Assembly: GCF_900109205.1 (NCBI RefSeq)
Contig: NZ_FNZB01000001.1
Span: forward strand, 62,001-126,000
Length of the DNA stretch: 64,000 nt
Reading direction: 5' to 3'
Source of the DNA: Sphingomonas sp. OV641
GTDB taxonomy: Bacteria > Pseudomonadota > Alphaproteobacteria > Sphingomonadales > Sphingomonadaceae
Part shown: positions 8,360 through 16,984 of the stretch, piece by piece
How positions within the stretch are numbered: position 1 is the stretch's first letter
Layout: each line of letters opens with the position of its first letter
Notes under the pieces: model-generated
What the model was told of the DNA's origin: nothing
The model's input: the letters and a program-made list of their open reading frames with translations, nothing else
Database searches by the model: none
Translations under genes and position numbers: made by a program

Positions 8360-8716
8360 TCAGCCCTTCGCGAGCGCGATCCCGGCGAGGTTCTGCGTCC
8401 GCTTGATGTGGCGGAGGCGGAAACGCGCTGGGCGGGGCAGCGCCAGATAGGCGGCGTGATGATCGACATGCGCGCGCGGCACCTTGATGGTGCCATTCGC
8501 CTGCGCGATCACGGCGGCGGCGTCACCGAGGAGAACGGCGTCAGTGAGCGACAGGCGCTCGACCAGGCGCATGGCGGCGATCAGCGCCAGCCATTCCGCC
8601 TCCATGCTGGTGCCGGGGCCGAGGCCGCGCTCGACATGGCTGCGACCGGCAGCGACGACCGCCAGCTCCATGCCGGCGGGAGCAGGGCGCAGGCCACCGT
8701 CGAAAAAGATCTTCAT
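8360..8716 (-). CDS. Small RNase H-like domain protein
   Basis: The 118-residue protein starts at the ATG ending at 8716, overlapping the stop of the pseudouridine synthase gene by ATGA; a longer open frame to 8911 runs across that gene and is not real. The RNase H fold is suggested by MKIFFDGG (Asp6), SMEAEWLAL (Glu39), LLGDAAAV (Asp65) and the closing [11 protein letters not shown]. In RNase HI the last segment reads AD rather than AG, so the fourth carboxylate is missing (Gly112). The protein may bind RNA/DNA hybrids or nucleic acid without full activity. Coupling to an rRNA modification gene suggests, but does not prove, a link to RNA metabolism. Confidence 0.65.
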   Translation of the reverse strand: MKIFFDGGLRPAPAGMELAVVAAGRSHVERGLGPGTSMEAEWLALIAAMRLVERLSLTDAVLLGDAAAVIAQANGTIKVPRAHVDHHAAYLALPRPARFRLRHIKRTQNLAGIALAKG

Positions 8717-9252
8717 GCGTGGCGAAACTGCCCCGGCGGCAGATCGGCCAGCGTCCAGTCGCCGATGCTCCAGCGCACAAGGCGAAGGGTGGGGTGGCCG
8801 ACCGCGGCGGTCATTCGGCGAACCTGCCGGTTGCGCCCTTCCCGGATCGTCAGCGAAAGCCAGCAATCGGGGATGGCGGCGCGATAGCGGATCGGCGGAT
8901 CGCGTGGCCACAAGGCCGGATCGTCGATCCGCTCGACCTCGGCAGGGCGGGTCGGGCCGTCCTTCAGGGTGACGCCGTCGCGCAGGCGGGCGAGGGCCTC
9001 GCCCGCGACATCGCCCTCCACCTGCACGAGATAGGTCTTGGGCAGCTTGAACTTGGGATCGGCGATGCGGGCCTGCAGGCGGCCATCGTCGGTCAACAGC
9101 AGCAGGCCCTCGCTGTCGCGATCAAGGCGCCCGGCAGGGTAGACGCCGGGCTGGTCGATATAGTCGGACAGCGTGGCGCGCGCCTCCGGCATGCTGCGGT
9201 CAGTGAACTGGCTGAGCACGCCATAAGGCTTGTTGAACAGGAGAAGCGTCAT
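8713..9252 (-). CDS. rluE: 23S rRNA pseudouridine synthase, RluE/RsuA family
   Basis: The 179-residue protein isomerises uridine to pseudouridine in rRNA. The family core is complete: [13 protein letters not shown] at the N-terminus, [14 protein letters not shown] with the catalytic Asp near residue 44, [10 protein letters not shown] and [11 protein letters not shown]. There is no N-terminal S4 domain, as in E. coli RluE, whose target is U2457 of 23S rRNA; RluE is therefore the closest match, though target specificity is inferred. It overlaps the flavoprotein gene upstream and the RNase H-like gene downstream by 4 bases each, making a three-gene operon. Confidence 0.85.
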   Translation of the reverse strand: MTLLLFNKPYGVLSQFTDRSMPEARATLSDYIDQPGVYPAGRLDRDSEGLLLLTDDGRLQARIADPKFKLPKTYLVQVEGDVAGEALARLRDGVTLKDGPTRPAEVERIDDPALWPRDPPIRYRAAIPDCWLSLTIREGRNRQVRRMTAAVGHPTLRLVRWSIGDWTLADLPPGQFRHA

Positions 9253-10865
9253 CCCCCGACGATGCTCCGGGCGACGGCTTCCGCCGTCTTGATCCCGTCC
9301 ACCGCCGCCGAGAGGATGCCGCCGGCGTAGCCAGCGCCCTCGCCCGCGGGGAAGAAGCCGATCGTGTTGAGGCTGTGCCCATCCTCGCCGCGGGTGAAGC
9401 GGACCGGGGAGGACGTGCGCGTTTCGACGCCGGTCATCACCACATCGGGATGGTCATAGTCCTTGATCTGCCGGCCGAACACCGGAAGTGCCTCACGCAT
9501 CGCTGCCACCGCGAAATCGGGCAGGCATTCGGCAAGGTCGGTCGGGTTGACGCCCGGGCGATAGGACGGAACGACGGTGCCGAGCGAGGTGGAGGCCCGG
9601 CCGGCCAGGAAATCGCCCACGCGCTGTGCCGGTGCCTTGTAGTTGCTGCCACCCGCGACAAAGGCGCGCTCTTCCCAATGACGCTGGAGCCGGATGCCGG
9701 CGAGGGCATCGCCCGGATAGTCGCGCGCCGGATCGATGGCGACCACGAAGCCCGAGTTGGCGTTGCGCTCATTACGGGAATATTGGCTCATGCCGTTGGT
9801 GGCGACGCGGCCCTCTTCCGAAGTGGCGGCGACCACCGTGCCGCCGGGGCACATGCAGAAGCTGTAAACGGTGCGCCCGTTCGAGCAATGGTGCGAGATG
9901 TGATATTCGGCGGCGCCCAGGATTGGGTTGCCGGCCTCGTGCCCGAAGCGCGAACGGTCGATCCAGGATTGCGGGTGTTCGATGCGGACGCCGATCGAGA
10001 ACGGCTTCGCCTCCACATGGACGCCGGCGTCCAGCAGCATGGCAAAGGTGTCGCGCGCGCTATGGCCGATCGCCAGGACGACATGGCTGGCGGCGAGATA
10101 TTCGCCATTGTGGAGGTGAAGGCCGCGAAGTCGGCGGTTGCCCGAACCATCGGTTTCGATGTCGAGACCGTCGACGCGGGTGGAGAAACGATACTCCCCG
10201 CCGAGTTCCTCGATTGAAGCACGCATGCTTTCGACCATGGTGACGAGGCGGAAGGTGCCGATGTGCGGGTGCGCCTCCGTCAGGATTTCGGGCGGCGCGC
10301 CGGCCTTCACGAATTCAGTCAGGACCTTGCGATTGAGGTGCCGGGGATCCTTGATGCGGCTGTAGAGCTTTCCGTCCGAGAAGGTGCCGGCGCCGCCTTC
10401 GCCGAACTGCACGTTGGATTCGGGGTTCAACTCGCTGCGGCGCCACAGGCCCCAGGTGTCCTTGGTGCGTTCGCGCACCACCTTGCCGCGTTCCAGCACG
10501 ATGGGGCGGAAGCCAGCTTGCGCGAGGATCAGCGCGGCGAAGAGGCCGCACGGGCCAGCGCCGATGACAACCGGCCGGGGCGCATCGGCGGGGGCGGTGA
10601 CCGGCGGGTGGTAACGGGTGTCCGGCGTGAGCTGCACGTCGCGATCCTTGCGGAACCGCGCGAGCACATTGCCTTCGTTCTTGACCGCGACATCGACCGA
10701 ATAGACGAGGCTGATGTTGCTCTTGTCGCGGGCGTCATGGCCGCGCCGGGCGACCGTGAAGCGGATCAACTCGCGCGGGGTAATCCGCAGGCGGCGGCAG
10801 ATGGCAGCCGGGAGCGCTTCGTCGGCATGGTGAAGGGGCAGCTTCAATTCACTGAGGCGGATCAT
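9249..10865 (-). CDS. FAD-dependent oxidoreductase, COG2509-like
   Basis: The 538-residue cytosolic flavoprotein has an approximately 90-residue N-terminal domain ([19 protein letters not shown]...) followed by a dinucleotide-binding motif [20 protein letters not shown] near residue 97 and [17 protein letters not shown] near residue 155. The C-terminal part carries a second FAD contact ([18 protein letters not shown]). This layout is that of the widespread uncharacterised FAD-dependent dehydrogenases of COG2509. No substrate is known for the family. It heads the operon with the pseudouridine synthase and RNase H-like genes; recN follows upstream on the same strand after 44 bases. Confidence 0.8.
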   Translation of the reverse strand: MIRLSELKLPLHHADEALPAAICRRLRITPRELIRFTVARRGHDARDKSNISLVYSVDVAVKNEGNVLARFRKDRDVQLTPDTRYHPPVTAPADAPRPVVIGAGPCGLFAALILAQAGFRPIVLERGKVVRERTKDTWGLWRRSELNPESNVQFGEGGAGTFSDGKLYSRIKDPRHLNRKVLTEFVKAGAPPEILTEAHPHIGTFRLVTMVESMRASIEELGGEYRFSTRVDGLDIETDGSGNRRLRGLHLHNGEYLAASHVVLAIGHSARDTFAMLLDAGVHVEAKPFSIGVRIEHPQSWIDRSRFGHEAGNPILGAAEYHISHHCSNGRTVYSFCMCPGGTVVAATSEEGRVATNGMSQYSRNERNANSGFVVAIDPARDYPGDALAGIRLQRHWEERAFVAGGSNYKAPAQRVGDFLAGRASTSLGTVVPSYRPGVNPTDLAECLPDFAVAAMREALPVFGRQIKDYDHPDVVMTGVETRTSSPVRFTRGEDGHSLNTIGFFPAGEGAGYAGGILSAAVDGIKTAEAVARSIVGG

Positions 10866-10909
10866 CGGCGCGCCCTTACACCGATGACAGGCTTCGCGCT
10901 AACGCGTCC

Positions 10910-12565
10910 TTACGCCGTTTCGATCAGGCGATCGGCCTGGGCGCGCGCTTCCTCCGTGATGGTCGCGCCCGACAGCATTCGGGCGATTTCCTCACGCCGC
11001 TCCGCCGAAGAGAGCTGACGCACGCCGGTGCGGGTGACGACGCCGTCGTTGCGCTTGGCGATCAGCAAATGCTCCGCGCCGCGCGCGGCGACCTGGGGCG
11101 AGTGGGTGACGACCAGCAATTGAGTCTGCTGCGCCAGGCGGTGGAGCCGCTCGCCAATGGCGGAAGCCACCGCGCCGCCGACACCGCGATCGATCTCGTC
11201 AAAGATCATGGTCGCCGCGCCGCCCTCTTCCGCCAGCGCGACCTTCAGCGCCAGGATGAAGCGCGACAGCTCGCCCCCCGAGGCGATCTTGATGAGCGGG
11301 CCGAAGGGGGCGCCGGGATTGGTGGCGATCTCGAACTCGACCCGATCCTGGCCCATCGGGCCCCATTGCTCCTCCGGAAGCAGCGCGACGGCGGTGCGGA
11401 ACCGGGCGGAATCGAGCTTCAGCGGGGGCAATTCGGCCGCCACGGCGATGTCGAGCCGCTGGGCGGCGGCGGCGCGTGCCTGCGACAGCGTGGCGGCGGC
11501 GGCGGCATAGGCCTGGCGCGCGGCGGCTGCCTTTGCCTCGAGCGCGGCGATGCCTTCCTCCCCGGCCTCCAGCCGCTCGCGCCGGGCGCGAAGCTCTTCG
11601 GCGAGGGCGGCGAGATCGTCCGGCTGCACGCGGTGCTTGCGCGCCATGCCGCGCAATTCGAACAGCCGCGCCTCATCGTCCTCAAGCGCCCGCGGATCAA
11701 AGGCGAGCGCCCGCATCGCCTCGCTCACCTGCTCGCCAGCATTGCCAGCCTCGATCACTGCGCGGTCGAGCGCCGTCAGCGCCTCAGCCAGTGCGGAATG
11801 ATCGGCAGAGATGCGGTCCAGGATGCGCGCGGCCTGGCGCATGCGGGCAAGGGCGCCGTCCGAGCCTTCCAGCGCGTCTATCAGCGCGTTCAGATCCTCG
11901 GCGATCTTCTCGGACCGCTGCATCGTGCGGCGGCGTTCGGCGAGCGTTTCTTCCTCGCCCGGCTCTGGTGCCAGCGCATCAAGCTCGGCGACGGCGTGGT
12001 CCAGCCACTCGCGGTCGCGCGCTGCCGCCTCGATTTCCTCTCGCGCGCTGGCCAGCGTCGTTTCCGCCCCCCGCCACGCCTGCCATGCGGCGCTTGCCGT
12101 GGCGGTGTCGATCCGGGCGAACGTGTCCAGCAGATTGCGGTGGCCGCGCGGATTGAGCAGGCCGCGGTCGTCATGCTGGCCGTGGATCTCGACCAGCCGC
12201 GCGCCAAGCTCCCGCAGGAGCGCCGCGGACGCGGGCTGATTGTTGACGAAGCCGCGGCTGCCGCCATCGGCCTTCACGACACGGCGGACGATCAAGGGCT
12301 CGCCCGGCTCCGCATCGATGCCGTTCTCGTAAAGCAGGGTGGCGAGATCGGCCGGCGCCTCGAACGTGGCGGTGACGCTGGCCTGGGTGGAGCCGTGGCG
12401 GACCAGCCCGCTGTCGCCGCGTCCGCCCAGCGCAAGGCCGAGCGCGTCCAGCAGGATTGATTTGCCGGCACCCGTTTCCCCGGTGAGCACGCCAAGGCCA
12501 GCGCCGAATTCGAGGTCGAGCGCCTCGATCAGCACCACGTCGCGGATCGAGAGCGCGGTCAGCAT
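10910..12565 (-). CDS. recN: DNA repair protein RecN
   Basis: The 551-residue SMC-like ATPase acts in double-strand break repair. It starts at MLTALSIRDVVLIEALDLEF, the standard RecN N-terminus; the open frame extends farther upstream to 12736, but that part overlaps bamD. Walker A is GETGAGKS near residue 30, followed by a long Ala/Glu/Arg-rich coiled coil (about residues 150-390), the ABC signature ASGGELSRFILALK and Walker B (TMIFDEIDRGVGG). It lies 34 bases downstream of bamD, an arrangement common in alphaproteobacteria. Length is normal for the family. Confidence 0.95.
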   Translation of the reverse strand: MLTALSIRDVVLIEALDLEFGAGLGVLTGETGAGKSILLDALGLALGGRGDSGLVRHGSTQASVTATFEAPADLATLLYENGIDAEPGEPLIVRRVVKADGGSRGFVNNQPASAALLRELGARLVEIHGQHDDRGLLNPRGHRNLLDTFARIDTATASAAWQAWRGAETTLASAREEIEAAARDREWLDHAVAELDALAPEPGEEETLAERRRTMQRSEKIAEDLNALIDALEGSDGALARMRQAARILDRISADHSALAEALTALDRAVIEAGNAGEQVSEAMRALAFDPRALEDDEARLFELRGMARKHRVQPDDLAALAEELRARRERLEAGEEGIAALEAKAAAARQAYAAAAATLSQARAAAAQRLDIAVAAELPPLKLDSARFRTAVALLPEEQWGPMGQDRVEFEIATNPGAPFGPLIKIASGGELSRFILALKVALAEEGGAATMIFDEIDRGVGGAVASAIGERLHRLAQQTQLLVVTHSPQVAARGAEHLLIAKRNDGVVTRTGVRQLSSAERREEIARMLSGATITEEARAQADRLIETA

Positions 12566-12599
12566 GAAGGGGCGAACGCCCGGCGAGCCGGGCGGTGCC

Positions 12600-13646
12600 T
12601 CACTGATCTTGCGGCACGTCGCTCGACGACGTCGGCGGCGCGCCGGGCTGAACGCCGGTGGGCGTGGCGGTGGACGGATTGTTGCCGGCCGGCGTGGCAC
12701 CGGCGCCGCCCGACGGCGTGGCCGGGGTGGGAGCACCGGGCGATTCCGCGCGCGGCGTCGGCGCGCTGTCGACCGGCAGCACCTCCACTTCCTTGCGAAT
12801 CGGCGTTTCCGGCTTGGGCACCGTGGCCTGCGGGATCACCTGCTCCCCGGGAGCAAGCGGGCGAACCGTCTGCGCCGGGTTCTCGCCCAGGAGATCAAAG
12901 GCGCGCTGGTACCACCAGGTCTCCGGATAATTGGCACCAAGCACGGACGCCGCCCGCTTCGCCTCTTCACGCACGCCGAGCGCCAGATAAGTCTCGGTCA
13001 GGCGCATCAGCGCCTCGGGCGTGTGCGTCGTCGTCTGATATTCGTCGACCACGCGGCGGAAGCGCAGGGTGGCGGCAAGCCACTGGCCGCGACGCTCGTA
13101 GAAGCGGCCGATCTCCATTTCCTTGCCGGCAAGGTGATCGCGCACGAGGTCAATCTTCAGCCGGGCATCGGCGGCGTAGCGGGTGTTGGGATAGCGGCGG
13201 GTGAGCTCACCCAATGCGTCCTGCGCCTGCGCCGTGATCTTCTGATCGCGCGTAACGTCGTTGACCTGCTCGTAATAGCTCATCGCGATGAGGTAATAAG
13301 CATAAGGCGCATCGCGATTGCCGGGGTGAACCGACAGGAACCGCTGCGCACCCTGGATTGCCTCGGTATAGTTGCGCGCCAGATAGTTGCTGAACGCCCC
13401 CATCAGCTGCGCGCGGCGCGCCCAGATGGAATAAGGATGCTGGCGCTCCACCTCGTCGAACAACGCGGCGGCAACCTTATACTGGCGCTGGTCAAGCTTT
13501 TGCCGAGCGGCGCTGTACAGCGTGCCCACATCGCGCGCGACATAGGGAAGGTCGCCACCGGTGCGGTTACGGGCGCAACCGGCGATCGGCAGGGCCATGG
13601 CCGCGAGCAGCAGGGCGACGAGTGGGCGAGACGGAATGTTACGCAT
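12600..13646 (-). CDS. bamD: Outer membrane assembly lipoprotein BamD with long proline-rich tail
   Basis: The 348-residue lipoprotein starts at MRNIPSRPLVALLL; the lipobox LPIAGC puts the lipidated Cys near residue 23. TPR repeats follow (QKLDQRQYKVAAALFDEVERQHP cut short here as QYKVAAALFDEVERQHP, YTEAIQGAQRFL, ELTRRYPNTRYA), typical of BamD, the essential partner of BamA in beta-barrel insertion. The last 80 or so residues are rich in Pro, Thr, Ala and Gly and extend beyond the usual BamD length of about 245. Upstream in-frame starts (to 13742) lack a sensible signal. It lies just upstream of recN and diverges from the isomerase at 13779. Confidence 0.92.
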   Translation of the reverse strand: MRNIPSRPLVALLLAAMALPIAGCARNRTGGDLPYVARDVGTLYSAARQKLDQRQYKVAAALFDEVERQHPYSIWARRAQLMGAFSNYLARNYTEAIQGAQRFLSVHPGNRDAPYAYYLIAMSYYEQVNDVTRDQKITAQAQDALGELTRRYPNTRYAADARLKIDLVRDHLAGKEMEIGRFYERRGQWLAATLRFRRVVDEYQTTTHTPEALMRLTETYLALGVREEAKRAASVLGANYPETWWYQRAFDLLGENPAQTVRPLAPGEQVIPQATVPKPETPIRKEVEVLPVDSAPTPRAESPGAPTPATPSGGAGATPAGNNPSTATPTGVQPGAPPTSSSDVPQDQ

Positions 13647-13778
13647 CGAAGGGGCCTTTAGCGCAGGGCCGCGCATGCGAACAATGCTGAAACGCGCAAG
13701 GCGTGATCTGGCGGGAAACGCATTGGTTCGGACGGCGTTCACGAGTTAGAGACAAAGCCAATCTTTGCGGGGATCCAC

Positions 13779-14603
13779 ATGACTGCAACCTTGCTGGCCA
13801 CCAAGCGCGTCGAAAAGCCGTGGGGCAGACACAAATTATACCCCGGCTTTCCCGACCCGTCGCCCGAAGGCGAGCCGATCGGGGAGGTGTGGTTCCAGTC
13901 GCCGCATCCCGAAGAGCCGGAGATGCTGATCAAATATCTGTTCACCAGCGAAAAACTGTCGGTGCAGGATCATCCGTCCGACGAGGAGGCGCAGAAGCGT
14001 GGCCTGCCGCGCGGCAAGGACGAATGCTGGCTGATCCTGGATGCGGAGCCGGATTCGACCATCGCGATCGGCCCGAAGCAGAAAATGACGGCGGATGAAC
14101 TGCGGGCCAGCGCGCTCGACGGATCGATCGAGGACAAGCTCGACTGGAAGCCGGTGAAGCCGGGCGATTTCTATTATTCGCATTCCGGGGTGGTGCATGC
14201 GATCGGCGCCGGGCTGACGCTGATCGAAGTGCAGCAGAATTCGGACACGACCTACCGCCTCTATGATTATGGCCGGCCACGCGAGCTGCATCTGGATGAC
14301 GGCATCGCGGTGGCGGATCTTGAACCGTATGTCGCGCCGCTTCGGCCCGGCACGGTGGAGCCGGGGCGGACGATCCTGGTGGAAGGGCCCAAGTTCGTTC
14401 TCGAACGCTGGAACGGCGGCAAGCGCCAGATCAACCTGCCCGAGGGGAAGCCCGGCTGGCTGGTGCCGATCCGCGGCGAAGGCGTAGTCGGCGGCGTGGC
14501 CTGGCGCGCGGGCGAATGCGTGCTGGTGACGGGGCCTGAGCTGCTCCACGCCTCCGAAGATGCCGATCTGCTGTTTGCCTATACGGGAACGGCGCGGCTC
14601 TGA
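13779..14603 (+). CDS. Class I mannose-6-phosphate isomerase-like protein
   Basis: The 274-residue cupin protein resembles ManA: it opens with KRVEKPWGRHKLYPGF, has the zinc motif region LSVQDHPSDEEAQKRG and KDECWLILDAEP near residues 60-90, and DFYYSHSGVVHAIGAGLTLIEVQQNSD near 130-155 in two pieces (FYYSHSGVVHAIGAG, IEVQQNSDTTYRLYDYGR). These supply the metal-binding Gln/His/Glu/His set. It is shorter than E. coli ManA (about 390) and lacks the helical insert, like many alphaproteobacterial forms. The predicted reaction is interconversion of mannose-6-P and fructose-6-P for sugar nucleotide supply. It diverges from bamD. Confidence 0.82.
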   Translation: MTATLLATKRVEKPWGRHKLYPGFPDPSPEGEPIGEVWFQSPHPEEPEMLIKYLFTSEKLSVQDHPSDEEAQKRGLPRGKDECWLILDAEPDSTIAIGPKQKMTADELRASALDGSIEDKLDWKPVKPGDFYYSHSGVVHAIGAGLTLIEVQQNSDTTYRLYDYGRPRELHLDDGIAVADLEPYVAPLRPGTVEPGRTILVEGPKFVLERWNGGKRQINLPEGKPGWLVPIRGEGVVGGVAWRAGECVLVTGPELLHASEDADLLFAYTGTARL

Positions 14604-14611
14604 TCGGCTGA

Positions 14612-14638
14612 GGCGGGCGGGCGCGCGCGGCGCCCGCC
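14612..14638 (+). terminator. GC-rich hairpin after the isomerase gene
   Basis: GGCGGGCG at 14612 pairs with CGCCCGCC at 14631, directly after the stop of the isomerase. There is no T-tract, so intrinsic termination is uncertain; it may simply stabilise the 3' end. Confidence 0.3.
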
Positions 14639-14711
14639 ACGGGGGCGGCGGAAGGCGATCGCGTCGCGCCCGCAACTCGACATTCCGGCCGCATGGCGCA
14701 ATGAGCCGCGC

Positions 14712-15470
14712 GTGCTTGATCTTACCTCAATATCGCTCGTCGCCATCGCCGGTCTGGTAGGGGGCGCGATGAATGCGCTTGCCGGAGGCGGTTCCTTTGC
14801 CACCATGCCGGCCCTGCTCGCCATCGGGCAGCCGGCGAATATCGCCAATGCGACCTCGAATTTCGCGCTGCTGCCCGGTGCGGGGATGAGCAGTTGGGCG
14901 TTCCGCAAGGAGCTGGCGCCGGTCGGGGGCGTGAGCCTGCGCGTGCTGGCCGGGGTGACATTCGTCGCCGGGCTGGTCGGCAGCCTGCTGCTGGTGGTGA
15001 CGCCGAGCCGGACCTTCGACGTGATCGTGCCGTGGCTGGTGCTGTACGCCTTTGTCGTGCTGGCGTTCGGCAAGCGTGCCTCCGCCTGGCTTTCCCGCCG
15101 CGTGACGATCGGTTCAGGCACGTTGATCGCGGTGCAGGCGCTGCTGGGCGTTTATGGCGGCTATTTCGGCGGCGGGGTCGGGCTGATGATCACGGCCACT
15201 TATGGCTTGTTGGCCGGCGTACACCCACGCGCGATGTTCGCGCCGCGGACCTTGATGCTGACCGTCGCCAACACGGCGGCGGCGATCATCTTCATCGGCT
15301 TTGGCATGATCGCCTGGGCCGCATGCATCCCGATGCTGCTGGGCGGGCTGATCGGCGGCTGGGCAGGGGCGCATATCGGCAAGCGCCTGCCACCGGGCGC
15401 GGTGCGCGTGTGGACGCTTCTGGTATCGGGCGGGACCACCATCGTCTTCTTCTGGCGGGCTTATGGATAA
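14712..15470 (+). CDS. TauE/SafE (TSUP) family membrane permease
   Basis: The 252-residue protein starts at GTG 14712; later in-frame ATGs would cut into the first membrane helix. It has about seven to eight hydrophobic segments arranged as two homologous halves. The family signatures are GGAMNALAGGGSFATMPALL near residue 20 and LLGVYGGYFGGGVGLMI near residue 140. TSUP proteins move organosulfur or sulfite-type anions and some carboxylates across the inner membrane; the cargo here cannot be read from the sequence. The next genes encode a cytochrome b and a sulfite-oxidase-fold molybdoenzyme, which makes a sulfur oxyanion a reasonable guess. Confidence 0.82.
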   Translation: MLDLTSISLVAIAGLVGGAMNALAGGGSFATMPALLAIGQPANIANATSNFALLPGAGMSSWAFRKELAPVGGVSLRVLAGVTFVAGLVGSLLLVVTPSRTFDVIVPWLVLYAFVVLAFGKRASAWLSRRVTIGSGTLIAVQALLGVYGGYFGGGVGLMITATYGLLAGVHPRAMFAPRTLMLTVANTAAAIIFIGFGMIAWAACIPMLLGGLIGGWAGAHIGKRLPPGAVRVWTLLVSGGTTIVFFWRAYG

Positions 15471-15524
15471 GGTCTCGCCCAGAGCAGCGTGCGAAGCGGT
15501 CTGATCCATGATAGCCTGTCTACG

Positions 15525-16223
15525 ATGCCAGCTGTTTTCCGACATCGCTTCACGACCCGCTTGTGGCACTGGATCAACGCGGTCGCGATCATCATCCTGA
15601 TCGGATCGGGGCTGGGCATCTCCAACGCGCATCCGCGCCTCTATTGGGGCAGTTATGGCGCGAACTTCGATCCGGCCTGGCTGGAGCTGCCGCGCTTTCC
15701 GGCGTGGCTGACCATCCCCGCCAGCTACAATCTGGCGATCTCGCGGCGCTGGCACCTGTTCTTCGCGCTGGTGCTCGGCTTCGGGCTGCTGGCGTATATG
15801 GTCGTGAGCCTGCTCAACCGGCATTTCGCCCGCGACCTGCGGGTGCGGCGGCGCGAGCTTTCGCGCGTTCATTTGCTGGCGGACCTGCGCGCGCACCTTT
15901 CGCTGCGTTTCCACGATCCGGCGCATCCGACCGCGTACAATATCTTTCAGAAGCTGTCCTATGTGGCGGTGATCTTCGTGCTGCTGCCGCTGGTGATCCT
16001 GAGCGGGATCGCGCTTTCGCCAGGAATGAATGCGGGCTTTCCGTGGCTGCTCGACCTGTTCGGCGGGCGGCAGTCGGCGCGGTCGATCCATTTTCTGTGC
16101 ATGGTCGGGCTGGCGCTGTTCACCCTCGTCCACCTGACGCTGGTCATCCTGGCGGGCGCGATCAACGAGACTCGGTCGATGATCACCGGCTGGTGGCGCG
16201 TGCCCGAGGAGCCGAAGCCGTGA
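15525..16223 (+). CDS. Membrane cytochrome b (b561/hydrogenase-type)
   Basis: The protein starts at MPAVFRHRFTTRLWHWIN (ATG 15525); an upstream in-frame ATG at 15489 gives an implausible leader. The 232-residue product has four to five membrane helices with paired histidines typical of di-haem cytochrome b subunits: RLWHW near residue 11, RRWHLFF, and SIHFLCMVGLALFTLVHL in the last pair of helices. It should pass electrons between quinone and a periplasmic partner. Its stop overlaps the GTG start of the molybdoenzyme, so the two are made together and probably form one complex. Confidence 0.82.
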   Translation: MPAVFRHRFTTRLWHWINAVAIIILIGSGLGISNAHPRLYWGSYGANFDPAWLELPRFPAWLTIPASYNLAISRRWHLFFALVLGFGLLAYMVVSLLNRHFARDLRVRRRELSRVHLLADLRAHLSLRFHDPAHPTAYNIFQKLSYVAVIFVLLPLVILSGIALSPGMNAGFPWLLDLFGGRQSARSIHFLCMVGLALFTLVHLTLVILAGAINETRSMITGWWRVPEEPKP

Positions 16224-16966
16224 TCCTGGGACGACGCGGCGTGATCGCCGGGGGCGCCGCGACGCTTCTGGCGGGATGCGACAAGGTGATCGAGCACCCC
16301 GGCGCGCGGCGCATCCTGTTCATGGGCGAGGACATGCATCGCGGGCTGCAGCGCGCGCTGGTGAACCGCAACGCCCTGGCGCCGGAATATGCGCCCGAGG
16401 AGCGATCGCCCTTCTTCCGGCCGAACGGGACGCGCGATCCGGGGACGGCGGACTATGCCGCGCTGCGGACGGGCAGGTTTGCGGACTGGCGGCTTCGGAT
16501 CGATGGGCTGGTGGCTCGGCCGCTGGCGCTGAGCCTCCGTGACCTTGGCGCCTTTCCGCAGCGCGCGCAGATCACGCGGCACGATTGCGTCGAGGGATGG
16601 AGCGCGATTGGCAAGTGGCAGGGGCCGAAGCTGGGCGATGTGCTGAAGGCGGCCGGGGTGCGCGACGCGGCCCGCTACATCGTCTTCACCTGCGCGGACT
16701 ATTATGGCGGCGCGCCTTATTATGAGTCGGTCGACCTGGTGGACGCCTTTCACCCGCAGACGATCCTTGCCTGGGCGCTGAACGACCGGTTCCTGCCGGT
16801 GATGAACGGTGCGCCCTGCCGCCTGCGGGTGGAGCGGCAGCTGGGCTACAAACATGCCAAATATCTGATGCGCGCGACCGCGGTGGCGAGCCTGGCCGGA
16901 ATCGGCAAGGGACGGGGCGGCTATTGGGAGGACAATGTCGATTACGATTGGTATGCCGGCATCTGA
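16220..16966 (+). CDS. Molybdopterin-dependent oxidoreductase, sulfite oxidase fold
   Basis: The 248-residue protein starts at GTG 16220, overlapping the cytochrome b stop by GTGA. The N-terminus LGRRGVIAGGAATLLAGC combines a twin-arginine signal with a possible lipobox, so a folded cofactor protein is exported and may be lipid-anchored. The core is the sulfite-oxidase Mo domain: ITRHDCVEGWSAIGKWQG carries the Mo-ligating Cys, followed by TCADYYGGAPYYES and the C-terminal RLRVERQLGYKHAKYL. Partner cytochrome b is upstream. It is not an obvious MsrP, since MsrQ belongs to a different (ferric-reductase) haem family. Substrate unknown. Confidence 0.82.
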   Translation: MILGRRGVIAGGAATLLAGCDKVIEHPGARRILFMGEDMHRGLQRALVNRNALAPEYAPEERSPFFRPNGTRDPGTADYAALRTGRFADWRLRIDGLVARPLALSLRDLGAFPQRAQITRHDCVEGWSAIGKWQGPKLGDVLKAAGVRDAARYIVFTCADYYGGAPYYESVDLVDAFHPQTILAWALNDRFLPVMNGAPCRLRVERQLGYKHAKYLMRATAVASLAGIGKGRGGYWEDNVDYDWYAGI

Positions 16967-16984
16967 TTGTTACGGGTGCGGCCG

